From Planctomycetota bacterium (GTDB lineage: Bacteria > Planctomycetota > Phycisphaerae > Sedimentisphaerales > Anaerobacaceae), in the NCBI GenBank assembly GCA_013202635.1, contig JABMRO010000573.1, forward strand, positions 1 through 5,323: DNA of 5,323 nt. Direction: 5' to 3'. Position 1 is the stretch's first letter. Every line of letters begins with the position of its first letter. This document shows positions 1 to 5,323 of the stretch, in pieces. Made by a program: the position numbers and the translations under genes. The notes below the pieces were generated by a model. It saw only the letters and a list, made by a program, of their open reading frames with translations, was not told the DNA's origin and ran no database searches.

Positions 1-676
1 CGCATTGTTCAGGAGCTTTGAAAGGTCGCTAAGGCGGCAGGAGGACAGGGAACGTACTGTTGTTTTTGTGGATGTAGGAAACCAGTTTACAACCGTTGTA
101 TTTGGTCGTGGTGGAGAAATCAGCTTCGTCAAGCAGATACCGGTTGGAGGAGAAAAATTCAATGAAGAAATTGCCGCGAAATTAGGTATCGACATTAACG
201 AGGCTGAAACGTTGCGAGAAGAACTTCAAATGGAAAAGAGCTTTTCGACGCCGAAGTCTGACTTATTGGAGAATCCCGCTGCCAACAACGAGCAGAAGTT
301 AGAAGCATCAACGCGACAGGCAATAGTTGATGCGGTAAGTGAAGTTGCTAAAGAGCTGACAAGAGAGATATCCCTGTGCCTTAGATATTATACGGTAACA
401 TTCAGAGGAAAACGAGTTGGGCAGGCATTTTTTACCGGAGGAGGGGCTTACGAATATATTTTACTTGATGTTTTGAAAAGGCAATTGGCAGTTGAGATTG
501 AGGTGGCTCAGCCACTTAAAGGATTCAATATGTCAAGCGAAAGGAATAATTTGAATTTTGATAGTGACAGACGAGGACTGCTTTGTGAGTGGGCGGTAGC
601 TGTAGGGCTTAGTCTTAAGGGCTGGGAAAGAACAGAGAGTGTAAATTGTGAAGACCCAAGAGAGATAAGAGTATGA
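1..676 (+). CDS. pilM: PilM-family type IV pilus assembly protein (5'-partial, C-terminal part)
   Basis: This is the C-terminal part of a PilM-family protein, a cytoplasmic actin-like (FtsA-like) factor that binds the N-terminal tail of PilN and anchors the T4P/T2SS alignment complex. The reading frame is open to the window edge (first full codon at base 2), so the TTG at base 5 is probably internal: about 224 residues are visible, whereas PilM proteins are usually about 350. Visible landmarks are a second phosphate-binding strand VFVDVG (bases 65-79), then the family phrase around IPVGGEKFNEEIA. A later glycine-rich TGGGA loop (bases 434-448) corresponds to the adenosine-binding motif, and AVAVGLSLKGWE near the C-terminus matches the usual AxAxGLALRG ending. 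A polar, poorly conserved stretch lies between these motifs (about bases 230-310). The stop overlaps the next start (ATGA), so the two genes are probably translationally coupled. The family call is strong; T4P versus T2SS use cannot be settled from this piece. Confidence 0.88.
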   Translation, partial: ALFRSFERSLRRQEDRERTVVFVDVGNQFTTVVFGRGGEISFVKQIPVGGEKFNEEIAAKLGIDINEAETLREELQMEKSFSTPKSDLLENPAANNEQKLEASTRQAIVDAVSEVAKELTREISLCLRYYTVTFRGKRVGQAFFTGGGAYEYILLDVLKRQLAVEIEVAQPLKGFNMSSERNNLNFDSDRRGLLCEWAVAVGLSLKGWERTESVNCEDPREIRV

Positions 677-1413
677 AAGAAATTGATTTTCTTCCAGAAT
701 GGTATAAGAACGGTCGACGTCGCGAGGTCAGCTATCGCACGCAATACCTCGCATTGGGTGGTGTATTTGTGGTGATGGTGGTGTGGAATTTTATTACCGT
801 TCGATCAATTTCAAAAGCCAAAGCACAGTTCGCTCAAATGACAACAAGAAAGACACAGGCGGAAGGTCTGTCAATTAAATTAGACGAGCTTAAAAGCGAA
901 TTGAGAGGTTTGCATAAAAAAGCAGAATCCGTAGAAGAAATTGATTCCAAAATTGATGTTGCAGACGTTTTGGCGGAACTGAGTTTTCTGTTTGATAAAA
1001 AGATAGTGCTTAACAAGTTGGAGTTTATTGCTGAGAAATTTGATAACAAGCGACGAACTAAACTATCGCCGGGTGGCGGTACTGTTGTAAGGGCGGTGCG
1101 CGCAACGCTGAACGAGATGCAGGGACTGCCCCTTGGGGATGTTCGATTTAGAGTGGTTATAGAAGGCGTGGCGGCGGATGCGAGTAATGTGGCATCTTTG
1201 ATATGTAGCTTAGAGGACTCACCATATTTTTGTCAGGTTGTCCCGTCTTTTTCAAGAACCGCTATGATAAACACGGCAGACAATCCTTTGCTTCGTTCGA
1301 GGATAAAGAGTCCGAATGTGAAAGGGAGCATTCAAAAAAACGGAGAAAATATCCAGATACAGGTGAGTGAGTTTGAGATAAGTTCTTATCTGGCAAATTA
1401 TCGCGAGCAGTAA
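673..1413 (+). CDS. pilN: PilN-like bitopic alignment-complex protein
   Basis: Likely PilN (equivalent to the periplasmic half of GspL), an inner-membrane protein of 246 residues that pairs with PilO and is held by PilM on the cytoplasmic side. The N-terminus carries IDFLPEWY (residues 4-11), matching the INLLP-type PilM-binding peptide of PilN proteins. A basic cytoplasmic segment follows, then one membrane helix (about 25-43) and a charged predicted coiled coil (about 46-95). The C-terminal part (about 155-240) has the ferredoxin-like PilN pattern: a strand RFRVVIEGVA, a helix with SLEDSPYF, and a closing strand IQIQVSEFEIS. A segment of about 27 residues (196-222) is inserted before the last strand, and the protein is somewhat longer than a typical PilN of about 180-200. 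The ATG at 673 lies inside the end of pilM with only a weak purine-rich leader, which fits translational coupling. The identification rests on the N-terminal motif, topology and gene order. Confidence 0.8.
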   Translation: MKEIDFLPEWYKNGRRREVSYRTQYLALGGVFVVMVVWNFITVRSISKAKAQFAQMTTRKTQAEGLSIKLDELKSELRGLHKKAESVEEIDSKIDVADVLAELSFLFDKKIVLNKLEFIAEKFDNKRRTKLSPGGGTVVRAVRATLNEMQGLPLGDVRFRVVIEGVAADASNVASLICSLEDSPYFCQVVPSFSRTAMINTADNPLLRSRIKSPNVKGSIQKNGENIQIQVSEFEISSYLANYREQ

Positions 1414-1414
1414 A

Positions 1415-1417
1415 AGG
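1415..1417 (+). promoter_or_regulatory. Ribosome binding site for pilO
   Basis: AGG, preceded by A residues and partly overlapping the end of the pilN stop region, lies 8 bases before GTG (1426) and 11 before ATG (1429). Either codon can be the pilO start; the difference is one methionine. Confidence 0.4.
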
Positions 1418-1425
1418 TAAAAGCA

Positions 1426-1974
1426 GTGATGTTGTTTAGAGAAAGACAACAACTAACGATTTGTATTATAGCCGGAGTGATTGTGGGCGGGTTTGTGCTG
1501 TTCAGGTATCTGCCTTTACGCAGGAGAATGAAAGTTCTCAGGCAGACAAAAACTGCACAGACACTCACTATCGCTAAAGGCACTGCGGACAATAAACAAC
1601 TGTTTCTGCTCAAAGAGCAATTGTTGAAGCTTCAGCGTGAACTTGAAAACTATGATGAGAATATACCCGAGCAAAGTGACATCGGTGGGTTTTTGCACAA
1701 AATTGCTGATTTGATGAATGAGCACAACCTGGGAGAGCAGGTAATTGAGCCTCACAAGGAAATAAAGGCTGATAAGTTGAACTGCATACCAGTGAAAATG
1801 CAGTGCAAAGGTAAATTAGCCCAGATATTCGAATTCTATCGACGACTGCAGAAATTGGACAGGTTGGTCCGCATCGAGCAGGTGAAACTCTCTAACGATA
1901 GTGATTTTAACGGTGAGGTTAGTATGGAGGCAAAGGCGGTCATTTATTACAGGGCGAAAGTAGAGCAGGGATAA
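1426..1974 (+). CDS. pilO: PilO-like bitopic alignment-complex protein
   Basis: Likely PilO (GspM counterpart), which heterodimerises with PilN through coiled coils and ferredoxin-like periplasmic domains and sets the spacing between inner membrane and secretin. The protein has 182 residues from GTG, or 181 from the ATG one codon later; a weak AGG precedes both. A short basic cytoplasmic tail leads into one membrane helix (about 10-28). After it come an Arg-rich border, a coiled coil (about 33-75), and the PilO core (about 78-177). The core contains the typical PEQSDIGGFLHKIADLMNEHNL segment, read in two parts as PEQSDIGGFLHKI and ADLMNEHNL, then a strand with IPVKMQCKG, the helix IFEFYRRLQKLDRLVRI and a final strand ending in AVIYY. 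Length and layout are normal for PilO (about 180-210). It lies 12 bases after pilN and 18 bases before the next gene, consistent with one operon. Confidence 0.83.
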   Translation: MMLFRERQQLTICIIAGVIVGGFVLFRYLPLRRRMKVLRQTKTAQTLTIAKGTADNKQLFLLKEQLLKLQRELENYDENIPEQSDIGGFLHKIADLMNEHNLGEQVIEPHKEIKADKLNCIPVKMQCKGKLAQIFEFYRRLQKLDRLVRIEQVKLSNDSDFNGEVSMEAKAVIYYRAKVEQG

Positions 1975-1984
1975 AAAGAGCAAA

Positions 1985-1990
1985 AGAAGG
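1985..1990 (+). promoter_or_regulatory. Ribosome binding site before the PilP/GspC-like gene
   Basis: AGAAGG ends only 2 bases before ATG 1993 but 14 bases before the in-frame ATG 2005. The first spacing is shorter and the second longer than the usual 5-10, so the motif does not decide the start cleanly. The N-terminus may be four residues shorter than annotated. Confidence 0.4.
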
Positions 1991-1992
1991 TT

Positions 1993-2586
1993 ATGAAACA
2001 AAACATGAGAAATAACGGTCAGGGTGGTAACAGGTTTTTTAGCCATTTGGTCGCAGAGAAGAAAAAGGCAGTGTTAGCGTTGTGCCTGATTGCGCTAATG
2101 ACTTTTATGTGGATTAAGGTGCTTACCAGGACAGCGCCCAAGGCTGCTGAAGCAGAGTTGATTATTGAGCAGATGGATTTGAATACTCAGTCGGAACCGG
2201 AATTAAAGATATCCTTTATAGAATTGCCTCAAGTTGCAGGACGCAATGATGTAATAACCAGAGACTTTTTTGCTTCTGATGGCTGGCATGATTTTGTAGA
2301 TGGCCATGAGCGGAAAACAGTTGGTGTTGGAGAAGTAGATAACGTTTCAAAAGATGACCAGGAAGTAATCAGAAAAGTTGCGGCGAAGTTGAAGCTGGAA
2401 GCAATAGTGTCGAGTGAGAATCCCCTGGCTTTTATAAATGATAAAGTATTGACAGTGGGGGATAAATTGCTCGTCGGTGACGGAATTGACAGGTATGAAT
2501 GTGAAGTAAGTGAAATTAAAGAAAACACAGTCGTAATAAGATGTAGAGAATCGAGGATAACCTTGAAATTGACACAGGTAAATTGA
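1993..2586 (+). CDS. PilP/GspC-like bitopic connector protein
   Basis: Probable connector between the PilN/PilO platform and the secretin, in the position where pilP stands in pilMNOPQ operons. It has 197 residues: a polar basic N-terminus, one membrane helix (about 26-44), then a long low-complexity periplasmic linker (about 50-125) with an RDFF motif (90-93) resembling the RDPF motif seen in PilP relatives. The C-terminal domain (about 133-194) has a homology-region pattern of short strands: LKLEAIVSSENPLAFIND, then KVLTVGDKL, YECEVSEIKENTVVIRC and ITLKL. No lipobox is seen, so unlike classical lipoprotein PilP this protein keeps a membrane anchor, as GspC does. Family knowledge says the HR domain contacts the N0 domain of the secretin, and the next gene encodes one. 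The start could be ATG 1993 or 2005. The membrane helix and gene order are clear; the family assignment is an inference from fold pattern, so no symbol is given. Confidence 0.68.
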   Translation: MKQNMRNNGQGGNRFFSHLVAEKKKAVLALCLIALMTFMWIKVLTRTAPKAAEAELIIEQMDLNTQSEPELKISFIELPQVAGRNDVITRDFFASDGWHDFVDGHERKTVGVGEVDNVSKDDQEVIRKVAAKLKLEAIVSSENPLAFINDKVLTVGDKLLVGDGIDRYECEVSEIKENTVVIRCRESRITLKLTQVN

Positions 2587-2650
2587 AACAGCGGATAGTT
2601 GACAGCGGTGTGCAAAATGCTATTCGCCAAAAAAGAACAGGAGATAAATT
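2587..2650 (+). promoter_or_regulatory. Intergenic spacer with a possible weak promoter before the secretin gene
   Basis: This is the longest gap in the cluster (64 bases). TTGACA at 2599-2604 matches the sigma-70 -35 consensus exactly. After 16 bases comes TATTCG (2621-2626), a poor -10 with only TAT matching, but preceded by TGC as in extended -10 elements. A 7-base direct repeat ACAGCGG occurs at 2588-2594 and 2602-2608. No terminator hairpin is visible. The promoter reading is speculative; read-through from upstream is equally possible. Confidence 0.22.
2639..2643 (+). promoter_or_regulatory. Ribosome binding site for the secretin gene
   Basis: AGGAG seven bases before ATG 2651 is the best Shine-Dalgarno sequence within the pil-like operon and fixes the secretin start. 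It fits a protein made at higher copy than the platform subunits upstream. Confidence 0.7.
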
Positions 2651-4447
2651 ATGTTTCGAAAAAAGAATTCAAATGACAAAACCAAAATCAGAACCAAATT
2701 ATTTGTATGGTGCATCGTATTGGTTCTGATGGCGGCGATTGCTATCGCTGACGTTGACCACGGACTGGCTGAAGCTAATCTTTGGGCAAATGTGAGCGTG
2801 GCACAGATTGGGGCAGGGGATAGCCGGGAAAGTATCTTCCATGAAGGGATGATTCCGGTATTTAAATGTGAGGAGAATTTTGGTGTACGCAAGGCTCTGG
2901 CATTGTTAGGCAGTATATGTGGGAAAAACATTGTGCCTTCGCCAAACGTGGATGGCATGTTGGCGTTCAGGCAGCTTACCAATGTAACCTTCGATGAAGT
3001 TATGGATGCGATCCTGGGCGACAACTTTAGGTATGTGAAAAGGGGTAGTCTAATCAGGGTATATACCAAGGACGAATATAACAAGATTATGTCAGACCCC
3101 GAACGAATGACGTACAAGGTCTTTACTTTGTACTACATCAGCGCTGCTGAAGCAATGAACCTCATCGCTCCGGTACTTAGCAGTGCCGGAAGCATTCAGG
3201 GCAGTTCTCCTGCAGAGAACATCGTGCCTACCGGTGATTCTATCAGCGCAGGTTCCGGCGGCGGTGATACTATGGCTCTGAATGACACCATCGTTATCGC
3301 GGACTACCCGGAAAATATTGTTGAAGTGGAAAAGATGCTTAAGCAGCTGGATGTTAGACCCAAGCAGGTGCTGGTTGAGGCGACCATTCTCAGTGCCACT
3401 TTGACCGAAGGAATGGAGATGGGAGTTGACCTGAGCTTCATGGCTGGAGTTAGCTTGACCGGTGCCAGTACAACTTCGCAGGTCGGGACGACTGAATCAT
3501 TAAGCACTTCCACAACTACGCCTATCTCACAAGTAGCGGCGGGTACTCGTGGCACACCGTTAGAGACTTCCGGTTTTGCATCAGTCGGTGGTAGCGGATT
3601 ACGAGTTGGAGTTACATCTGGTGAATTTGCCGCATTTATAACTGCATTGGAACAGGTAACCGATACCACGATTCTTGCCAATCCCAAGATTCTGGCAGTT
3701 AATAAGCAGCTTGGACAGGTCTATATCGGCAACAAGATAGGTTATACATCACAGACCACACAGACACAGACTTCCACGACTCAGCAGGTTGAGTTTCTCG
3801 ATACTGGTACCAAACTGTCTTTTAGGCCTTATATAGGCGATGACGGGTACATCAGGATGGATATCCATCCCAAAGACAGCTCCGGTACCTTGAAAACCAA
3901 TGATATTCCTGACGAGTTCTCGACAGAACTGGCGACCAATATAATAGTCAAAGATGGCCAAACTATTGTTATCGGCGGTCTGTTTAGAGATGTTGTAGTT
4001 ACAAGCCGAAGCCAGATACCTTTATTGGGTGATTTGCCACTTATTGGAGTGTTTTTCAGAAGTACTTCTGATTCGGTGCAACGTCAGGAAGTTATAGTAC
4101 TGCTGACACCTCACATCATTGATGAGGCCAAGGAGACAAATAGTGATGCCAGGATAGACGATATTCGCCGCAAGAAATTCGGCACAAAGGATGAATTGCA
4201 ATGGGCGGGCAAAGCGAGATTGGCAGAAGACCGTTACGCAACAGCCGCCAGATACTACCTTGAAGGTGATACTGAGGCTGCAATGAATGAGTTGAACTAT
4301 GTACTCGAACTTCGTCCTTCGTACCTTGAGGCGATTCGGCTCAAAGAAAGAATCATTGGTGAGACAAGACCGGATGAGTTGGACAGTATGGAGAGAATTC
4401 TGCTTGGTGATATTGAGCGTGAAGATTCCGACAAGTGGCGGAGATGA
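2651..4447 (+). CDS. pilQ: Outer-membrane secretin (PilQ/GspD family) with C-terminal TPR-like extension
   Basis: Secretins form the outer-membrane ring through which a pilus or secreted protein passes. This 598-residue protein opens with a basic tail and hydrophobic signal segment (about 17-33) with a possible cleavage at AIA/D (33/34). An N0/STN-like domain (about 66-141) is followed by one N1/NolW-type domain (about 154-236) interrupted by a Ser/Gly/Ala-rich loop (179-208). The secretin core (about 237-490) shows ILANPKILAVN (341-351) and the hallmark VIGG (440-443), then IPLLGDLPLIGVFFR (456-470) and VIVLLTPHII. Ser/Thr-rich insertions lie at 268-310 and 366-379. Residues 491-598 are an extra soluble C-terminus containing a TPR-like motif (525-558, with Y535/Y536, G539, A544 and P556 at consensus places). 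No AMIN domain is seen, so the PilQ name rests on gene order; GspD is an equally fair label. The family is certain, the exact system is not. Confidence 0.95.
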   Translation: MFRKKNSNDKTKIRTKLFVWCIVLVLMAAIAIADVDHGLAEANLWANVSVAQIGAGDSRESIFHEGMIPVFKCEENFGVRKALALLGSICGKNIVPSPNVDGMLAFRQLTNVTFDEVMDAILGDNFRYVKRGSLIRVYTKDEYNKIMSDPERMTYKVFTLYYISAAEAMNLIAPVLSSAGSIQGSSPAENIVPTGDSISAGSGGGDTMALNDTIVIADYPENIVEVEKMLKQLDVRPKQVLVEATILSATLTEGMEMGVDLSFMAGVSLTGASTTSQVGTTESLSTSTTTPISQVAAGTRGTPLETSGFASVGGSGLRVGVTSGEFAAFITALEQVTDTTILANPKILAVNKQLGQVYIGNKIGYTSQTTQTQTSTTQQVEFLDTGTKLSFRPYIGDDGYIRMDIHPKDSSGTLKTNDIPDEFSTELATNIIVKDGQTIVIGGLFRDVVVTSRSQIPLLGDLPLIGVFFRSTSDSVQRQEVIVLLTPHIIDEAKETNSDARIDDIRRKKFGTKDELQWAGKARLAEDRYATAARYYLEGDTEAAMNELNYVLELRPSYLEAIRLKERIIGETRPDELDSMERILLGDIEREDSDKWRR

Positions 4448-4485
4448 TAAGGCGTGTCCGATAACTAAAGTATGATTTGGAATTT

Positions 4486-4505
4486 AACAAACACTGGAGT
4501 TTGTT
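4486..4505 (+). promoter_or_regulatory. Small hairpin overlapping the kinase ribosome binding site
   Basis: AACAAAC (4486-4492) and GTTTGTT (4499-4505) form a perfect 7-bp inverted repeat with a 6-base loop ACTGGA. The second arm ends directly at the TTG start codon, and the GGAG ribosome binding site lies in the loop plus the first arm base. The stem is AT-rich and no T-run follows, so it is a poor terminator. It could slightly tune translation initiation, or be chance. Confidence 0.25.
4496..4499 (+). promoter_or_regulatory. Ribosome binding site deciding the kinase TTG start
   Basis: GGAG lies six bases before TTG 4506. The kinase frame has a stop at 4485-4487, so the start must lie downstream of it. 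The next usual start codon in frame (GTG 4548) would remove most of the first membrane helix. TTG 4506 is therefore the favoured start. Confidence 0.65.
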
Positions 4506-5323
4506 TTGAGACTAACAAGAATCTTATATGCGATAGTCACAGTAATCGTGGCAAGCAGTTTATTTGTAAGTGGTCTTGCCGAATGGCAGGACTCTGGCGC
4601 GGAAGAGGACTGGCGCTACACCGGTTATGTGCGGCGGATACCCATAGTGTCGGTATGCTACCTTGTTGGGGCTGTGGGCGTGATTTGTCTTGGCTGGTAT
4701 CAGCTAAGACTGGCCGGGGCGGTCACGTCCATAGCCACGCTGCTCCAGGATGATAACGCAGGCGGTACCGGTGATGGGAAGAAATTCTTCACTCCGCTCA
4801 GAATGACGAAAATAAACGAATTGTGCCAGGCTTTTAGTAAGCATTTTGCCGGCTGCACAACTCGTATTACCGAGTACGAAAAGAAAATCAAGGATTTACA
4901 GCTTCAGATTCAACTTTCACAAAGACGTGGGGAAAATACCGAGGCTATTATATACAGTATTCGTGACGCTGTTATTGTTATCGATGAGTCTGACAGACTG
5001 TTGATGGCAAATGAAGCGGCCGGCCAACTTTTCAATTTTGACCATAACAGTTCACAGCTCAAACCCGTCAGCGAACTGATAGGACCTGAGCAATGTGAAT
5101 TTGTAGATTTCCTGAGCCACAGCAAGCACAGTAAAGGGCGGGCAGCGAGAAAAGAGATCGAATTTTCAAAAGACGGGACGCCGGAAATATTCGATTGTAT
5201 CGTTTCCTGTGTTTACGGCCAGGATAGACAGGTTTGCGGGGCTGTGGCGGTGCTGCACGATATTACGCGAGAGAAGCAGATTCAGCAGATGAAAAATGAT
5301 TTTGTAAGCCATGTCTCACATGA
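4506..5323 (+). CDS. Membrane PAS-domain sensor histidine kinase (3'-partial)
   Basis: N-terminal 272 codons of a sensor histidine kinase; the window ends inside it. A short N-terminus precedes TM1 (about 4-22). An acidic extracytoplasmic loop of about 22 residues (24-44) with two Trp follows, then TM2 (about 45-66). A linker (about 67-145) ends in a helical coiled stretch (about 119-141) and may contain a degenerate HAMP-like second half. A PAS domain (about 143-254) starts with AIIYSIRDAVIVIDESDRLL and the MANEAAGQLF phrase, and closes with the typical VAVLHDITREKQ. MKNDFVSHVSH then opens the dimerisation/phosphoacceptor H-box; His272 (bases 5319-5321), the last full codon, is the expected phosphorylated residue. 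With so small an outer loop, sensing is probably by the PAS or membrane segments. It lies 58 bases after the secretin on the same strand. A link to pilus control, as in PilS-type kinases, is inferred from position only; the catalytic ATPase domain is not visible. Confidence 0.9.
   Translation, partial: MRLTRILYAIVTVIVASSLFVSGLAEWQDSGAEEDWRYTGYVRRIPIVSVCYLVGAVGVICLGWYQLRLAGAVTSIATLLQDDNAGGTGDGKKFFTPLRMTKINELCQAFSKHFAGCTTRITEYEKKIKDLQLQIQLSQRRGENTEAIIYSIRDAVIVIDESDRLLMANEAAGQLFNFDHNSSQLKPVSELIGPEQCEFVDFLSHSKHSKGRAARKEIEFSKDGTPEIFDCIVSCVYGQDRQVCGAVAVLHDITREKQIQQMKNDFVSHVSH

Noticed and set aside
5..7. TTG at base 5 as the true start of the first gene
   Set aside because: The frame is open upstream to the window edge, and the protein from here lacks the N-terminal third expected of PilM, so the gene most likely starts outside the window.
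1334..1340. Run of seven A residues in pilN as a possible frameshift or slippage site
   Set aside because: The reading frame is intact on both sides and the final PilN strand follows in frame, so no frameshift is needed.
2229..2630. Minus-strand open frame of 133 codons opposite the PilP/GspC-like gene
   Set aside because: It is antisense to a gene with clear topology and operon position; its Ser/Thr/Leu-rich translation shows no motif.
2620..3117. Minus-strand open frame of 165 codons opposite the start of the secretin gene
   Set aside because: It is antisense to the signal peptide and N0 region, shows no recognisable domain, and its composition is that of a mirror frame.
3304..3687. Minus-strand open frame of 127 codons opposite the secretin core
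   Set aside because: It is antisense to conserved secretin sequence; the Val/Thr/Pro-rich translation mirrors the codons of the sense strand.
4448..4505. Rho-independent terminator between secretin and kinase
   Set aside because: The only inverted repeat is AT-rich, lacks a following T-run and ends at the kinase start codon, so it does not look like a terminator.
4472..4753. Open frame of 93 codons on the plus strand after the secretin
   Set aside because: It overlaps the kinase gene in another frame, has a cysteine/tryptophan/arginine-rich composition unlike a folded protein, and has no good ribosome binding site. The kinase frame gives two TM helices, PAS and H-box.

Overview
The window carries one tightly packed plus-strand gene cluster for the core of a type IV pilus (T4P) or type II secretion (T2SS) machine, followed by the first part of a sensor histidine kinase gene. 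The order is PilM (5' end cut by the window), PilN, PilO, a bitopic PilP/GspC-like protein, a secretin (PilQ/GspD family) and the kinase (3' end cut by the window). There are no RNA genes, mobile elements or CRISPR arrays, and no gene-free stretch longer than 64 bases.

Layout. Bases 1-1974 encode the inner-membrane platform. PilM is a cytoplasmic actin-like protein; its stop overlaps the PilN start by four bases (ATGA). PilN and PilO are bitopic coiled-coil proteins of the alignment subcomplex. Bases 1993-2586 encode a small membrane-anchored connector with a C-terminal homology-region-type beta domain. Bases 2651-4447 encode a 598-residue outer-membrane secretin with a signal peptide, a short N-terminal periplasmic region, a clear secretin core and an unusual C-terminal extension with a TPR-like repeat. 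Bases 4506-5323 encode a two-TM, PAS-containing histidine kinase that starts at a TTG codon and runs off the window exactly at its H-box.

How they work together. In T4P/T2SS machines PilM binds the cytoplasmic N-terminal tail of PilN. PilN pairs with PilO in the periplasm, and the PilP/GspC-type protein links this platform to the N0 domain of the secretin, through which the pilus or pseudopilus and its cargo pass. All parts of that chain from PilM to the secretin are present here in order. The pilins, assembly ATPase and platform protein PilC/GspF are not in the window. The downstream kinase may regulate the system, but this rests on proximity only.

Organism. A bacterium with an outer membrane. 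The PilN opening (IDFLPEWY), the PilM phrase around LRYYTVTFRGKR, separate PilM and PilN genes combined with a bitopic GspC-like connector, and a moderate GC content together remind me of Planctomycetota, perhaps a Phycisphaerae-type lineage. This is pattern memory, not a computed placement.
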